From NCBI GenBank assembly GCA_910588025.1, contig CAJUQG010000002.1, positions 1 to 64,000 on the forward strand: 64,000 nucleotides of DNA, in the 5' to 3' direction. A program made the translations under genes and the position numbers. Of the stretch, positions 17,386 through 27,014 are shown one piece after another. The number at the start of each line of letters is the position of its first letter. The stretch's first letter is position 1. A model generated the notes under the pieces. That model did not search any database and was not told the DNA's origin. It was given only the letters and a program-made list of their open reading frames with translations. This stretch comes from an uncultured Bacilli bacterium (lineage in GTDB: Bacteria > Bacillota_I > Bacilli_A > RF39 > UBA660).

Positions 17386-19357
17386 CTTCTTTATCTAGTG
17401 CTTCTTTTAATTCTTCTTTGGTCATTTTGGTATAACCTTTGATACCTTTTGATTTGGCAAGTTCTCTTAGTTTTAAAACCGTTGGTTCATCATCTTTTGA
17501 ACTTGTTTCATCATCGTTGATCACTCCATTTAAAACCAAAGACTCTATTTGCTCTTTAGTTAGAGTTTCTCTTTCCATTAAAGCATCACTTAAAAGCATA
17601 ATTAAATTTTCATTTTTCTTAATAATTGTTTTAGCTTTTTGATAACATTCTTCTATAATCTTTCGTGCTGCTTGGTCAATTTCTAACGCTACTTGGTCGG
17701 AATAGTTTTTACTTTTATTATAATCTCTTCCTAAGAAAACGCTACCTTCTTTTTGTTCATATTGCATTGGTCCAAGTTCACTCATACCATATTCTGTTAC
17801 CATGCTACGCGCAATATTAGTTGCTCTTTTAAAGTCATCACTAGCTCCAGTTGTAATTTCACCCAAGAATAATTCTTCACTAGCACGTCCACCTAATAAT
17901 CCTGTAATTTGAGCAAGTAATTCGTTTTTAGACATGATAGACATTCTTTCTTCTTTTGGAAGCATCATTGTGTATCCTCCGGCATTACCTCGTGGAATAA
18001 TTGTGATTTTATGAACTTCGTTGGCATCTTCTAATTTAATACCAATTACGGCATGTCCAGCTTCATGAATACTTACTAAACGTTTTTCTTTTTCAGTAAT
18101 TTTATGAGAAGTTTTCGCGGGTCCCATTAAAACACGGTCGGTAGCTTCATCGATATCTGTCATGGTAATATTTTCTTGATTTTTACGAACAGCAAGTAAA
18201 GCTGCTTCATTTAGTAAGTTTTCTAAATCAGCTCCACTAAAACCTGGCGTACGTAAACTAATATTTTTTAAGTTAACATTTTTGGCAAAGATTTTATTAC
18301 GTGCATGAACTTTTAGGATTTCTTCTCGTTCCTTGGCATCTGGTAAATTCACGGTTACTTGACGGTCAAATCTTCCTGGTCGTAGAAGAGCTGGGTCAAG
18401 TACATCTGGACGATTGGTTGCAGCAATAATAATAATTCCTTCATTTGCACCAAAGCCATCCATTTCTGTTAATAATTGGTTTAATGTTTGTTCTCTTTCA
18501 TCATGTCCTCCACCAATTCCAGATCCTCTTTGGCGTCCTACGGCATCGATTTCGTCGATAAAGATTAAACATGGAGCATTTCTTTTGGCATCTTTAAACA
18601 TTTCTCTTACACGACTTGCTCCAACTCCAACGAATAATTCTACGAAATCAGAACCACTGATATAAAAGAACGGCACATTTGCTTCTCCAGCTACAGCTTT
18701 TGCAAGTAATGTTTTACCTGTTCCTGGAGGCCCTACTAATAAAACTCCTTTCGGAATTCTAGCTCCAAGTTTTTGGAATTTTTTAGGACTTTTTAAGAAA
18801 TCAATTAATTCTTTTACTTCTTCTTTTTCTTCTTTTAAACCAGCAACATCTGTAAATTTAACAGTCCCACCATCTTCACTTAATTTAGCACGACTTTTTC
18901 CAAAATCCATACTGCCTTTATTACTGTTTGCCATTTTAGAAAATAAAAAGTAAGTAACTCCAACTAGTAAAAACAAAGGAACAACATTTACTAAAACATA
19001 CATCCATGAAAAAGTTCCTGGATCTGCTTTGGTTTCGTAAACTTTTAAGTTATTGGCTTCGGCATATTTTACTACATTGGATAAATCTGCTTCAACAACT
19101 TTTGCTTGAAAACTTTCATTTTCTTTGTAGTTGTTTAATTTACCTTCAATATAATAAACATTTTCGTCTCCTTTGGGAGTAATCGTAATTTCAGTAATTG
19201 TTTTACTAGAGATTGCATTCATCAATTCTCCAGTCGTTAATTCATGTTCAATGTTTCGTCCCATATTTAAAACGGATAAAACAATGAATATGACAACTAT
19301 TAACACAACATACGGAAATAGATTTTTAATCGTATTTGCATTATTTTTTCGTGACAT
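17375..19357 (-). CDS. ftsH: ATP-dependent zinc metalloprotease FtsH with extra C-terminal SAP/Rho-N-like motif
   Basis: A 660-residue membrane AAA+ protease that degrades membrane and short-lived soluble proteins. It has two membrane helices (about 13-30 and 118-138) around an extracellular domain, Walker A GPPGTGKT (209-216), Walker B LIFIDEID, the second region of homology ending RPGRFD, and the zinc site HEAGH (431-435). The last 35 residues form a SAP/Rho-N-like helix pair ([16 protein letters not shown]...), an unusual addition. Its start overlaps tilS by 17 bp, the usual tilS-ftsH pairing, but hpt is missing between them. Confidence 0.96.
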   Translation of the reverse strand: MSRKNNANTIKNLFPYVVLIVVIFIVLSVLNMGRNIEHELTTGELMNAISSKTITEITITPKGDENVYYIEGKLNNYKENESFQAKVVEADLSNVVKYAEANNLKVYETKADPGTFSWMYVLVNVVPLFLLVGVTYFLFSKMANSNKGSMDFGKSRAKLSEDGGTVKFTDVAGLKEEKEEVKELIDFLKSPKKFQKLGARIPKGVLLVGPPGTGKTLLAKAVAGEANVPFFYISGSDFVELFVGVGASRVREMFKDAKRNAPCLIFIDEIDAVGRQRGSGIGGGHDEREQTLNQLLTEMDGFGANEGIIIIAATNRPDVLDPALLRPGRFDRQVTVNLPDAKEREEILKVHARNKIFAKNVNLKNISLRTPGFSGADLENLLNEAALLAVRKNQENITMTDIDEATDRVLMGPAKTSHKITEKEKRLVSIHEAGHAVIGIKLEDANEVHKITIIPRGNAGGYTMMLPKEERMSIMSKNELLAQITGLLGGRASEELFLGEITTGASDDFKRATNIARSMVTEYGMSELGPMQYEQKEGSVFLGRDYNKSKNYSDQVALEIDQAARKIIEECYQKAKTIIKKNENLIMLLSDALMERETLTKEQIESLVLNGVINDDETSSKDDEPTVLKLRELAKSKGIKGYTKMTKEELKEALDKEEKK

Positions 19358-20681
19358 AATTTTTCTCCTTACTTATTTCATATTTATATATTATATCATA
19401 TTTCTCATCAATTTCTTTATCAAATTTTGACTTTTTTAAGCCCGGAATCCATAGAATTTGGTCATTTCCATCTACAACAATTGGCCACTGGTTTCTTTGC
19501 TCTTGAGGTATTTTAGAATCTATAAAAATATCTTTTATTTTTTGATGACCTAAGACATTTTTAGAAGCTATTTTATCACCATTTTTTCTCATTCTGACTG
19601 ATAGCGGAAGTTTGATTTCATCACTATCCAATCTTATAACAGAGTTACTTTTTTCATACGAACTTTCTACTTTTTTTAGATAATGACCATTTGGAAGTTC
19701 GGTTTTGTCTTTGAGAGTAATTTGATAAAATTCATCTTCTAGTTGAGACGTAATATGAAAGGTTTGATAGGTTTTTATTCCAATTTTCTTTTTTGGAAGA
19801 GAAATTCTTCCTGTCGTTTTGGAAGATGTTAATAAGTCTATAATATTTTGTTTATGAATTTCTTTTATTAAGACAATATCATTTTGATAAATTTGATAAA
19901 GATAGTTTTCTAAAACCATTTCCTGAATTAGAGGATCTAAACCCTTAAATTCATCAATAAGTACGTTATCATTCACAACACATTCCGTCAAGGCATTTGT
20001 CATAATTTTCACAAGAAATTCATTAATTTGACAAATCTTTTCTTGATACTTTAAAAATTTTAAATGTATCTTTTTATTTTCTTTTTTTAAAATGGGTAAA
20101 AGATGATGACGGAAACGATTTCGTAAGTATTCATCTTCTTCGTTTGTTTTATCTATTACATAAGTGATATGATTTTTTTGATTATAATTTAGAATATTTT
20201 CTTTGGTCATAGTGATTAAAGGTCTTACCAGAGTATAATTTTCTCGTTTTTCAAAAAATTGAAAGCCAGCATAACCCAAAAATGTAGATCCTCTTGTAAG
20301 TCGCATTAAAATAGTTTCGATTAAATCATCTCCGTGATGAGCTGTCATAAAGTAATTTGCCTGATACTTTTGAATGATAGATTCAAAAAAGTCACGACGC
20401 ATTTGATGGGCATTGGCTTCAAAATTTCCTTTTTGATAATGGTTAAATTCTGTTCCTTCAAAAATAATATGATTTTGGTGACAACTGTTTTTAACAAACT
20501 GATATTCCAAATCAGACTCGATTCTTTTTTTATGATTTACATGAGCACAAATTAAGGTAATTTTTATTTTTTTTCGAATTTCCAATAATTGATGAAATAA
20601 ACACATAGAATCCGGTCCACCAGAACATGCGAAAACTACGATGTCATTTGGATGTAAGATTTTTACTAAATCAATTTGCAT
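19341..20681 (-). CDS. tilS: tRNA(Ile)-lysidine synthetase
   Basis: An N-type ATP pyrophosphatase of about 446 residues that converts cytidine 34 of the tRNA(Ile) CAT anticodon to lysidine, an essential step for AUA decoding. The P loop SGGPDSMCL is at about 21-29, HHGDDLIETILMRLTRG follows, and the C-terminal TilS domain shows GHQKIKDIFIDSKIPQEQR. The ATG at 20681 is preferred to the upstream GTG. Confidence 0.96.
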   Translation of the reverse strand: MQIDLVKILHPNDIVVFACSGGPDSMCLFHQLLEIRKKIKITLICAHVNHKKRIESDLEYQFVKNSCHQNHIIFEGTEFNHYQKGNFEANAHQMRRDFFESIIQKYQANYFMTAHHGDDLIETILMRLTRGSTFLGYAGFQFFEKRENYTLVRPLITMTKENILNYNQKNHITYVIDKTNEEDEYLRNRFRHHLLPILKKENKKIHLKFLKYQEKICQINEFLVKIMTNALTECVVNDNVLIDEFKGLDPLIQEMVLENYLYQIYQNDIVLIKEIHKQNIIDLLTSSKTTGRISLPKKKIGIKTYQTFHITSQLEDEFYQITLKDKTELPNGHYLKKVESSYEKSNSVIRLDSDEIKLPLSVRMRKNGDKIASKNVLGHQKIKDIFIDSKIPQEQRNQWPIVVDGNDQILWIPGLKKSKFDKEIDEKYDIIYKYEISKEKNYVTKK

Positions 20682-20734
20682 GTTTATCACGCCTTATCGG
20701 TGCTATTTTAAAATACTTTTTATCGTTTTGCAAG

Positions 20735-21583
20735 TTACTTAGTTTTAGGAACCATTTGATTTTCATTTAAGGCTTCATAGTTTTCTGTAATGGTGATAAA
20801 AGAGGTAGGATCTATTAATTTTAACCCTGTACTTACTTTATAATAATCTGATGTTTTAATACTGCATAAAATTAATTCTGTTTTATTATTGGAATAACCA
20901 CCTTTGGCTTCAAAAATGGTTACGTCATAGGATAAATCTTGCGTTAGGTATTTCTTCACTTCATTTCCTTTTTTGGTTTCTATATAAAATACTTTATGTT
21001 TATTAATTTCAAGCATAGTTTTATTACTTAAATTACTTATGAGAAGCAAAGATATAATAGAATAAATCATTTTTTCTATTCCAAAAATAAAGCCTCCTAA
21101 TAGGACAATGGAACCATCAATGTAGATCATAGATTTACTCATAGGAACTTTAAATTTTTTCTCGGCGATTTGATTTAATATGTCAGTTCCTCCAGAAGTA
21201 AAGTTATTTTTAAATAATAAACCATAACCTATTCCACTTAGAGTTCCACCAATTATGGCAATGATTAATAATTCAATGTCTTTTAAAACAACCCAATTAT
21301 TTATGTTACTAGTTAGTTTGATAAAGATTGGAAACAAGATAGACCCTAATAATGAGTTTTTGGTTAATTCTTTTCCAAGAACAAAATAGCTTAATATTAA
21401 TAATAGAATATTAGCAATTAAAATAAAGTTACTTTCCGATATCATGAATAAACTATGTAAGACAATTGCTAAACCACTAACACCACCTGTATCAAATTGA
21501 TATGGAGAAAAGAATAAGTTATAAGATATGGAAACGAAAAAAATTCCTATAATTACAATTCCGTATTTTTTGATATGTCGCAT
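20735..21583 (-). CDS. YitT family membrane protein
   Basis: A 282-residue protein with about five or six N-terminal membrane segments. It carries the family signatures NLFFSPYQFDTGGVSGLA and FKNNFTSGGTDILNQI, followed by a soluble C-terminal DUF2179 domain (about 200-275). The family's transported substrate is not established. Its start overlaps the end of prfB by 31 bp. Confidence 0.9.
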   Translation of the reverse strand: MRHIKKYGIVIIGIFFVSISYNLFFSPYQFDTGGVSGLAIVLHSLFMISESNFILIANILLLILSYFVLGKELTKNSLLGSILFPIFIKLTSNINNWVVLKDIELLIIAIIGGTLSGIGYGLLFKNNFTSGGTDILNQIAEKKFKVPMSKSMIYIDGSIVLLGGFIFGIEKMIYSIISLLLISNLSNKTMLEINKHKVFYIETKKGNEVKKYLTQDLSYDVTIFEAKGGYSNNKTELILCSIKTSDYYKVSTGLKLIDPTSFITITENYEALNENQMVPKTK

Positions 21584-22672
21584 GAAATTCCCACCTTTGT
21601 TCTTAAAACAGATTCCATTATTTTTAATAGGTCTCCATCTAATATTTTATCCACATTGCTGGATTCATACCCACTTCGTAAATCTTTGATTAATTTATAT
21701 GGCTCTAGTACATAATTTCTAATTTGACTACCCCATTCATTACTTTCTTGTATGCCTTTTATTTGGTTTAATTCTCGTACTTTTCTTTCTTCTTCTAATT
21801 GAAATAATTTACTTTTTAACATCTTCATTGCTTGGTCTTTATTTTTTAGTTGACTTCGCTCATTTTGACAAGTTACAACAACTTTAGTGGGCAAATGGGT
21901 AATTCGAACAGCGGAATTTGATGTATTTACCGATTGTCCTCCAGCACCACTACTATGATATACATCAATTTTCAAGTCACTTTCTTTGATTTCTATATCG
22001 ATATTCTGATTAAACTCTGGGGTAATACTTACGGAGGCAAAACTAGTATGTCTTCGTGCATTTGAGTCGAAGGGAGAAATTCTTACCAAACGATGAATGC
22101 CTTTTTCGCCTTTGAAATAACCATAAGAATAGTCTCCTTTAATTAATAAAATGGCGCTTTTAATTCCAGCTTCATCGCCTTTTTGTTCATCAATGATTTC
22201 ATAAGTATAGTTGTTTTTTTCACAAAAGCGTTGATACATACGTAATAACATACTTGCCCAATCGCAAGATTCTGTTCCACCAGCACCTGGATGAATTTCT
22301 AAATAACAATTTAAATGATCAAATTTATCATTTAATAGCGTCTCAATTTCTAATTGTTCTATTTTTTCTTTTAATGATGTAATTTCTTTTTCTAAAGAAC
22401 TTATTTCGGTTTCGTCTAAAATGTTGATAAGTTCTAGGTTATCAACAAGTTCTTTTTTCACACTTAAAATAGAAGTTGTTGTTTTTTTTAAGTTAGAGCA
22501 TTCTTTGTTAATAAGATTGGCGTTTTCTAAATTATCCCAAAAACCCTCTTTAGACATTTCTTGTTCTAACCATTCAATTCTCTTCTTTTTACTTTCTAAG
22601 TCAAAGTGACCTCCCAATATCATTTACTTTATTTTGTAAATGTTCCAATAATGATTTTATTTCTGATTTCAT
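21553..22672 (-). CDS. prfB: Peptide chain release factor 2 with programmed +1 frameshift
   Basis: RF2 recognises UGA and UAA. The zero-frame segment starts at ATG 22672 and reaches CTT TGA at 22606-22601. A +1 shift at CTT then reads GAC and continues to 21553, for about 372 residues in total, the normal RF2 length. GGGAGG three bases before CTT TGA is the stimulating Shine-Dalgarno-like element. Ribosomes waiting at UGA when RF2 is scarce slip forward, so RF2 controls its own level. The GGQ motif is present (GAGGQSVN). Its domain 3 is unusually close to RF1 (prfA, 50823). Confidence 0.96.
22600..22614 (-). promoter_or_regulatory. Programmed +1 frameshift site of prfB
   Basis: On the minus strand the order GGGAGG, TCA, CTT TGA C is the canonical prfB recoding signal. 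The in-frame UGA is at 22603-22601, and the shifted frame resumes at GAC (22602-22600). Confidence 0.95.
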
Positions 22673-22823
22673 TTTCTCCTCTTTTCTCTACTTATTATAA
22701 CAAATTTATAATTTTTTTGGAGAAAGATGAACATAAAATTCATGGATTTTAATTAATCAATTACTGAACTGCTATTTTATTTTTTTATTTGAAAACTTTG
22801 AAGATTTGTACAATGATTTAACT

Positions 22824-23378
22824 TTATTCCATTGAATCATTTTTGACACAGCGGACCAAAGATTGTCCCTCATGATAATTATACAAAGACATATTTACTG
22901 TATTCTGAGAAATTATTTGCTCAAAATATTGACCAATGGATAAATTATGAGAAAGTAAGCCTTTTTCGCGATCTAAGTTTTGAGATTCTTTTGAATCTTT
23001 CAAACTTAAAAGATTAAGACTTAGTATAAGTTGATGATTTTTAGACTCTGCTAATTCTTTCGCTTTTTCATAATTATCAAACACTTTTTCAACGGTAACT
23101 AATTGATATGTTGGATTACAATATAACGGCTCTTTGGTATTATAATTATATTTTTTTAAAGATGTTTTAAATTCCAGAAAATCTGTAAAAGGAAAAATTA
23201 CATCATATTTTTCTTCTTTCATTCCATAGCCAAAATATTCAATGCTTGATTTTTTTAGATAACATTTTGATACAATGAATCCTCTTGTTACATTATTATA
23301 ATTTTCTAACCAACCGCCAAGCTCTTTTAACTCTAGTACAGCATATTTTACGGGTAAATCATATATTTCTTGTTTCAT
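22824..23378 (-). CDS. Unknown soluble protein
   Basis: A protein of about 184 residues with no recognised family, signal peptide or membrane segment. The first 110 residues alternate strand-like aromatic stretches (KYAVLELKELGGWLENY, YFGYGMKEEKYDVIFPF). A helical region and a short basic tail follow. AGGTG six bases before ATG 23378 fixes the start. It stands alone upstream of prfB. Confidence 0.5.
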   Translation of the reverse strand: MKQEIYDLPVKYAVLELKELGGWLENYNNVTRGFIVSKCYLKKSSIEYFGYGMKEEKYDVIFPFTDFLEFKTSLKKYNYNTKEPLYCNPTYQLVTVEKVFDNYEKAKELAESKNHQLILSLNLLSLKDSKESQNLDREKGLLSHNLSIGQYFEQIISQNTVNMSLYNYHEGQSLVRCVKNDSME

Positions 23379-23387
23379 TTTTTTCAC

Positions 23388-23779
23388 CTATTTGAATTAT
23401 AACATTTTTTAAGATTAAATTACTACTAAATACTAATTTTGTTGGAGTTTATCAATATGAATGGAAATACTTTTTTGAGCAACTAAAAACAAGAATATTA
23501 ATCATTATTTATAGTAATATTATTGCTATAAATTTCATGAAACAAATATTAAGTAATCTATAATTTTATCTTTTGTATTAATACAAATACTACTATGTAA
23601 TTGAACAAATAATTGATTCAATCAACAAAATAACATTGAAGATTCATAATAAAAAACACTACAAATTATATTTAATCGTTATGATACCAATAATATTTTT
23701 TGCGTTAATGTTTAACTTTCTATCTCTTATTATATTATTTTTGTAGAATTTATTTATTGAATAAGCAAATATCTATTAT
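23388..23779. other. Gene-free AT-rich gap
   Basis: About 390 bp with no ORF that has a ribosome site, no clear hairpin-plus-T terminator and no repeat. It separates housekeeping DNA from the DUF2099/LysR pair, and the composition is very AT-rich. Confidence 0.5.
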
Positions 23780-25567
23780 TTAGACACATGGATGTGGACA
23801 ATCATTACAGTTATATAATTCTTTTTTTCTAATCAATTTTAAACTTTTACCTTGATTTAGTATAATTGGCTTTTCTTCTCCTACTTCTAATTGTACTTTC
23901 ATTTCACTGTTACTCATCGTTTGTAAGTGATTTCGAACTAATTCCCAACCGTTTCTAGTCATGATATGAACAGGAATTTTTACTCCTACTTGAGCTATGG
24001 CATTTGGTTTAATATATTCTTTCACATATTTAGAAGCGCACGACCATACGATATCTGCATTCTCTAACATAGTCTTAGCTGTTTTTTCATCTATTCCTGT
24101 TGAACATAAAGCAAATTTATAAATTGTTATACCTTCTTTTTCCAACTCTTTTAGTTGATTTAAAAGTTTATTATCTTGAGCTGCAAACGTAACGGCTATT
24201 TTTTTGTATCCTTTTTCTATGGCTTGTTTTACACCTGTTATTTGGTCAATATTTGCTGAATATGGAAAGACAGGAATAATTTTAGATTCTCTTGCTTCAT
24301 TCATTATATTTTCTGATGGACTAGTATAAAATAATCCAGTCATTCTTTTAACCGCCCCTTGGGTGTTCGTATTATTTGTCGTAATAATAGTTCCTAAATT
24401 ATTGGAAACTATTACAGCTGCATCCAACATATCATTTTTAAATGCCGAAGCTATTGTTTCACTAGCACCAAATAAAACATTTGCTTCACAAGAATTAAGG
24501 GGACGAGATGTATCAAAGTATCCGCCTTTTATAACAATGTTATTTATTAAATTACACATCATTTTTGTTTGTGTTTCAGTATTTTCTTTTCTAATTGCTT
24601 CAATAAATTTTTCACTTTCACTTCCTCCAACTTCATATAGAAGTTTAATCATTAATGGACAATATTTAATTGGGACAGGTGTGGCTTTAACGGCCTGTAA
24701 CTCATCATTTATTTTTTGTAGAATTACATAGCTACCAAACATTCTGGTAATGTGCATTTCTTTCATAGCATAAAAATCTCTCAATACACGATTTATATTT
24801 TTAGCTACTTGATCATCATTCCAATTATTCCAATCATCCATATACATTGTTAATTTGTCATTAGTAATGGTTATATCTAATATTTGAGTGTTAAAATGTA
24901 AGCCCCAACTAAACTTTTCATTATTAAATCTATTTAAAAAGTATTCTATTAAACCTTTTTGTTGAAAGTGATTATAATAATCTATACTTTGTTCATCCAT
25001 ATCAAAATATTTTTCAACATGAGGATTTTTTAAAGGCACAGTATACTTATATACTCTTCCCATTTCTGAATAATAGTATTTTAACTCTCCTTCTAATAAT
25101 TGCATGTCTTCATCATTTGTCTTATATAAAGGTATTTCTTGCTTACCTATTTTTAACGTTTTGGCAATCTTTTCGGTATTTTTATAATAATCTAATACTT
25201 TAGTTTTTAACATATCTTTATATTTTAGACAATTATTATCATCTTGTAAATTATAGAACATATAATCTCTTCTAGACTTAATAATGGCACTTTTATAATC
25301 ACAGCCCATCAAATAATAATAATTTATTCCTATTCCATCTCTGCTTTCATACGATGGGAGCATCACACGAAATGATGCGTCGCCATTCTTAATTTCCTGA
25401 TCATCAAATCCTAATAATTGATAAACTTCTATTGCTTTTGTTCCAAAACCAAATTGATTAAAATCAATAAGCATTGCTTCACTTTCTTTATTCGTAAAAC
25501 TTCCATCTTCTTTTACATAGCCCTTTTTAGTTTCTAAAATATATTTAAGTCCACTGTGACTTGCCAT
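23780..25567 (-). CDS. Fusion protein with C-terminal DUF2099 (methanogenesis marker 8-like) domain
   Basis: A 595-residue protein. Residues about 295-550 match DUF2099, known in archaea as methanogenesis marker 8. The visible signatures are KYCPLM (301-306), NSCEANVLFGASET, LDAAVIVSNNLGTIITTNN, NIDQITGVKQAIEKGYKKIAVT and STGIDEKTA with ADIVWSCASKYVKE. The first 290 residues are a separate soluble domain I do not recognise. The C-terminus ends in a C-x2-C-x3-C cluster (587, 590, 594) that could bind a metal or cluster. The biochemical role of DUF2099 is not established. It is divergent from a LysR regulator, so it is probably controlled by it. Confidence 0.7.
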   Translation of the reverse strand: MASHSGLKYILETKKGYVKEDGSFTNKESEAMLIDFNQFGFGTKAIEVYQLLGFDDQEIKNGDASFRVMLPSYESRDGIGINYYYLMGCDYKSAIIKSRRDYMFYNLQDDNNCLKYKDMLKTKVLDYYKNTEKIAKTLKIGKQEIPLYKTNDEDMQLLEGELKYYYSEMGRVYKYTVPLKNPHVEKYFDMDEQSIDYYNHFQQKGLIEYFLNRFNNEKFSWGLHFNTQILDITITNDKLTMYMDDWNNWNDDQVAKNINRVLRDFYAMKEMHITRMFGSYVILQKINDELQAVKATPVPIKYCPLMIKLLYEVGGSESEKFIEAIRKENTETQTKMMCNLINNIVIKGGYFDTSRPLNSCEANVLFGASETIASAFKNDMLDAAVIVSNNLGTIITTNNTNTQGAVKRMTGLFYTSPSENIMNEARESKIIPVFPYSANIDQITGVKQAIEKGYKKIAVTFAAQDNKLLNQLKELEKEGITIYKFALCSTGIDEKTAKTMLENADIVWSCASKYVKEYIKPNAIAQVGVKIPVHIMTRNGWELVRNHLQTMSNSEMKVQLEVGEEKPIILNQGKSLKLIRKKELYNCNDCPHPCV

Positions 25568-25686
25568 AATAAACCTTCTTTCTTTTTATAGAAATTCTGC
25601 GCGTCTCTTTCTAATCGCATTATAGTTTATTTTGTGGTATAAATATAATATATATTTTTTATATTAAGTATAAGGAGAATTTATAG
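25568..25686. promoter_or_regulatory. Divergent promoter region, DUF2099 gene / LysR
   Basis: This 119-bp gap is the usual place for LysR-type control of both genes. A minus-strand TATAAT lies at 25619-25624. The plus-strand AT-rich stretch at 25639-25668 probably holds the LysR promoter. A precise T-N11-A operator could not be chosen by eye. Confidence 0.5.
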
Positions 25687-26586
25687 ATGAATATTAATTA
25701 TGAATCTTATAAAATTTTTTATTTTGTAGCAATGGAAGGAAACATGTCAAAAGCTGCCAATCATTTACTTATTTCACAACCGGCTGTTACCTGGCAGATA
25801 AAATCACTTGAAGAGCAATTAAACATAACGTTATTCACTCGTACTAAAAAAGGCGTCTCTTTAACTGAAGAAGGAAAATTGTTATTTGAATATGTAAAAC
25901 AAGGAGTGGAGTGTTTTACTAATGGTGAAAATATGTTAACAAATATAAAAAACTTAGATTATGGCATTATATCAATTGGCGCGAGTACTACTGTTAGTAA
26001 GCATGTTTTAATGCCTTATCTAGAAGTGTTTCATGAGAAATATCCCAATATTGAGATAAAAATAGTGAATGCTCTTACAGAAAATCTCATTAAAGATCTT
26101 AAAAAAGGTAATTTGGATATGCTTGTACTTAATTTACCTATGAATGAAACAAAAGATTTAAAAATTCAAAAGGTTTTGAATGTACAAGATATTTTTGTTG
26201 GAAACAAAAGATATTACGAATTAACGAAAGGTAATATTACCTTAGAGAAATTAAATAATTATCCTTTACTTTTTCAAAAGCGCCCTTCTAATACTAGAAC
26301 TTTTTTGGACAATTATTTACACAAAAATAATACCGTCTTAATACCTAAAACAGAAATAGTTAGTTATAATTTAATAATGGATTTTGTAAAAAGTGGATTT
26401 GGAATAGGATACGCTACCAAAGAATTTATTAAAGATGATTTAAATAAGTCTTTATTTGAAATAAAAGTTACACCTAAAATTCCAGCAAGATATATTGGAA
26501 TCGCAACACTTAATAAAACTATACCTAATTATAGTGTCAAAAAATTAATTCATCTTATGATAAATGATAAAAATATTAATCATTAA
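25687..26586 (+). CDS. LysR-type transcriptional regulator
   Basis: A 299-residue LysR regulator. The N-terminal winged helix-turn-helix spans about 4-63 (EGNMSKAANHLLISQPAVTW, FTRTKKGVSLTEEG). The C-terminal effector domain (about 88-290) has the periplasmic-binding-protein type II fold. GTEG-type spacing and length are normal. AAGGAG sits nine bases before the ATG. It is read head-on to replication and faces away from the DUF2099 gene, which is its most likely target. The effector is unknown. Confidence 0.93.
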   Translation: MNINYESYKIFYFVAMEGNMSKAANHLLISQPAVTWQIKSLEEQLNITLFTRTKKGVSLTEEGKLLFEYVKQGVECFTNGENMLTNIKNLDYGIISIGASTTVSKHVLMPYLEVFHEKYPNIEIKIVNALTENLIKDLKKGNLDMLVLNLPMNETKDLKIQKVLNVQDIFVGNKRYYELTKGNITLEKLNNYPLLFQKRPSNTRTFLDNYLHKNNTVLIPKTEIVSYNLIMDFVKSGFGIGYATKEFIKDDLNKSLFEIKVTPKIPARYIGIATLNKTIPNYSVKKLIHLMINDKNINH

Positions 26587-26621
26587 AAGAATAAACTTAT
26601 CTATCTGATTACAAATATTAT

Positions 26622-26922
26622 AATAATTCTAAATATTTCCTTAACATCTCTATTTCAAGCCTTGTTATTAAGTTAATAAAATCTGTGTAATCACCAATTG
26701 TATGTGCTTTATCTACTGCTTCGTAATATTTTAGTCTATCCTCTTTTTTTATTATTACTGGATTATATCCATGATTCATTAAATCTAAATTCATAAGTAG
26801 CCTTGAGGTCCTACCGTTACCATCAACAAAGGAAGAATTTTAACCAATTCTCCACATAATAAGGCTTCATGAAATTCTGGAACTTTTAAATAATTAGTAG
26901 GAATATGAGTTGCACCTTTAAT
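26622..26922 (-). pseudogene. Decayed fragment of a Fic gene
   Basis: This DNA is a clear but damaged copy of the 3' part of the Fic gene at 28908-29837. Long stretches match base for base. The copy has a one-base deletion inside the HPFVDGNGR coding block, an internal deletion of several tens of bases, and no 5' half. It is the left remnant of a second, related element. Confidence 0.8.
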
Positions 26923-26959
26923 CATTTTATTTATAATATTTAATTTATTTGTTTATATT

Positions 26960-27014
26960 TCGCCATTTCATTTTTGATTACTTTTACTAAAAAAGAATGT
27001 TAACACTCTCTATT
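26960..27014. repeat. Partial copy of the element end found at 31167-31210
   Basis: The sequence around TTTTACTAAAA and GAATGTTAACAC closely matches the segment upstream of the integrase at 31167-31236, with the hairpin loop deleted. Joined to the Fic fragment on its left, it marks the outer end of an internally deleted element. Confidence 0.65.
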
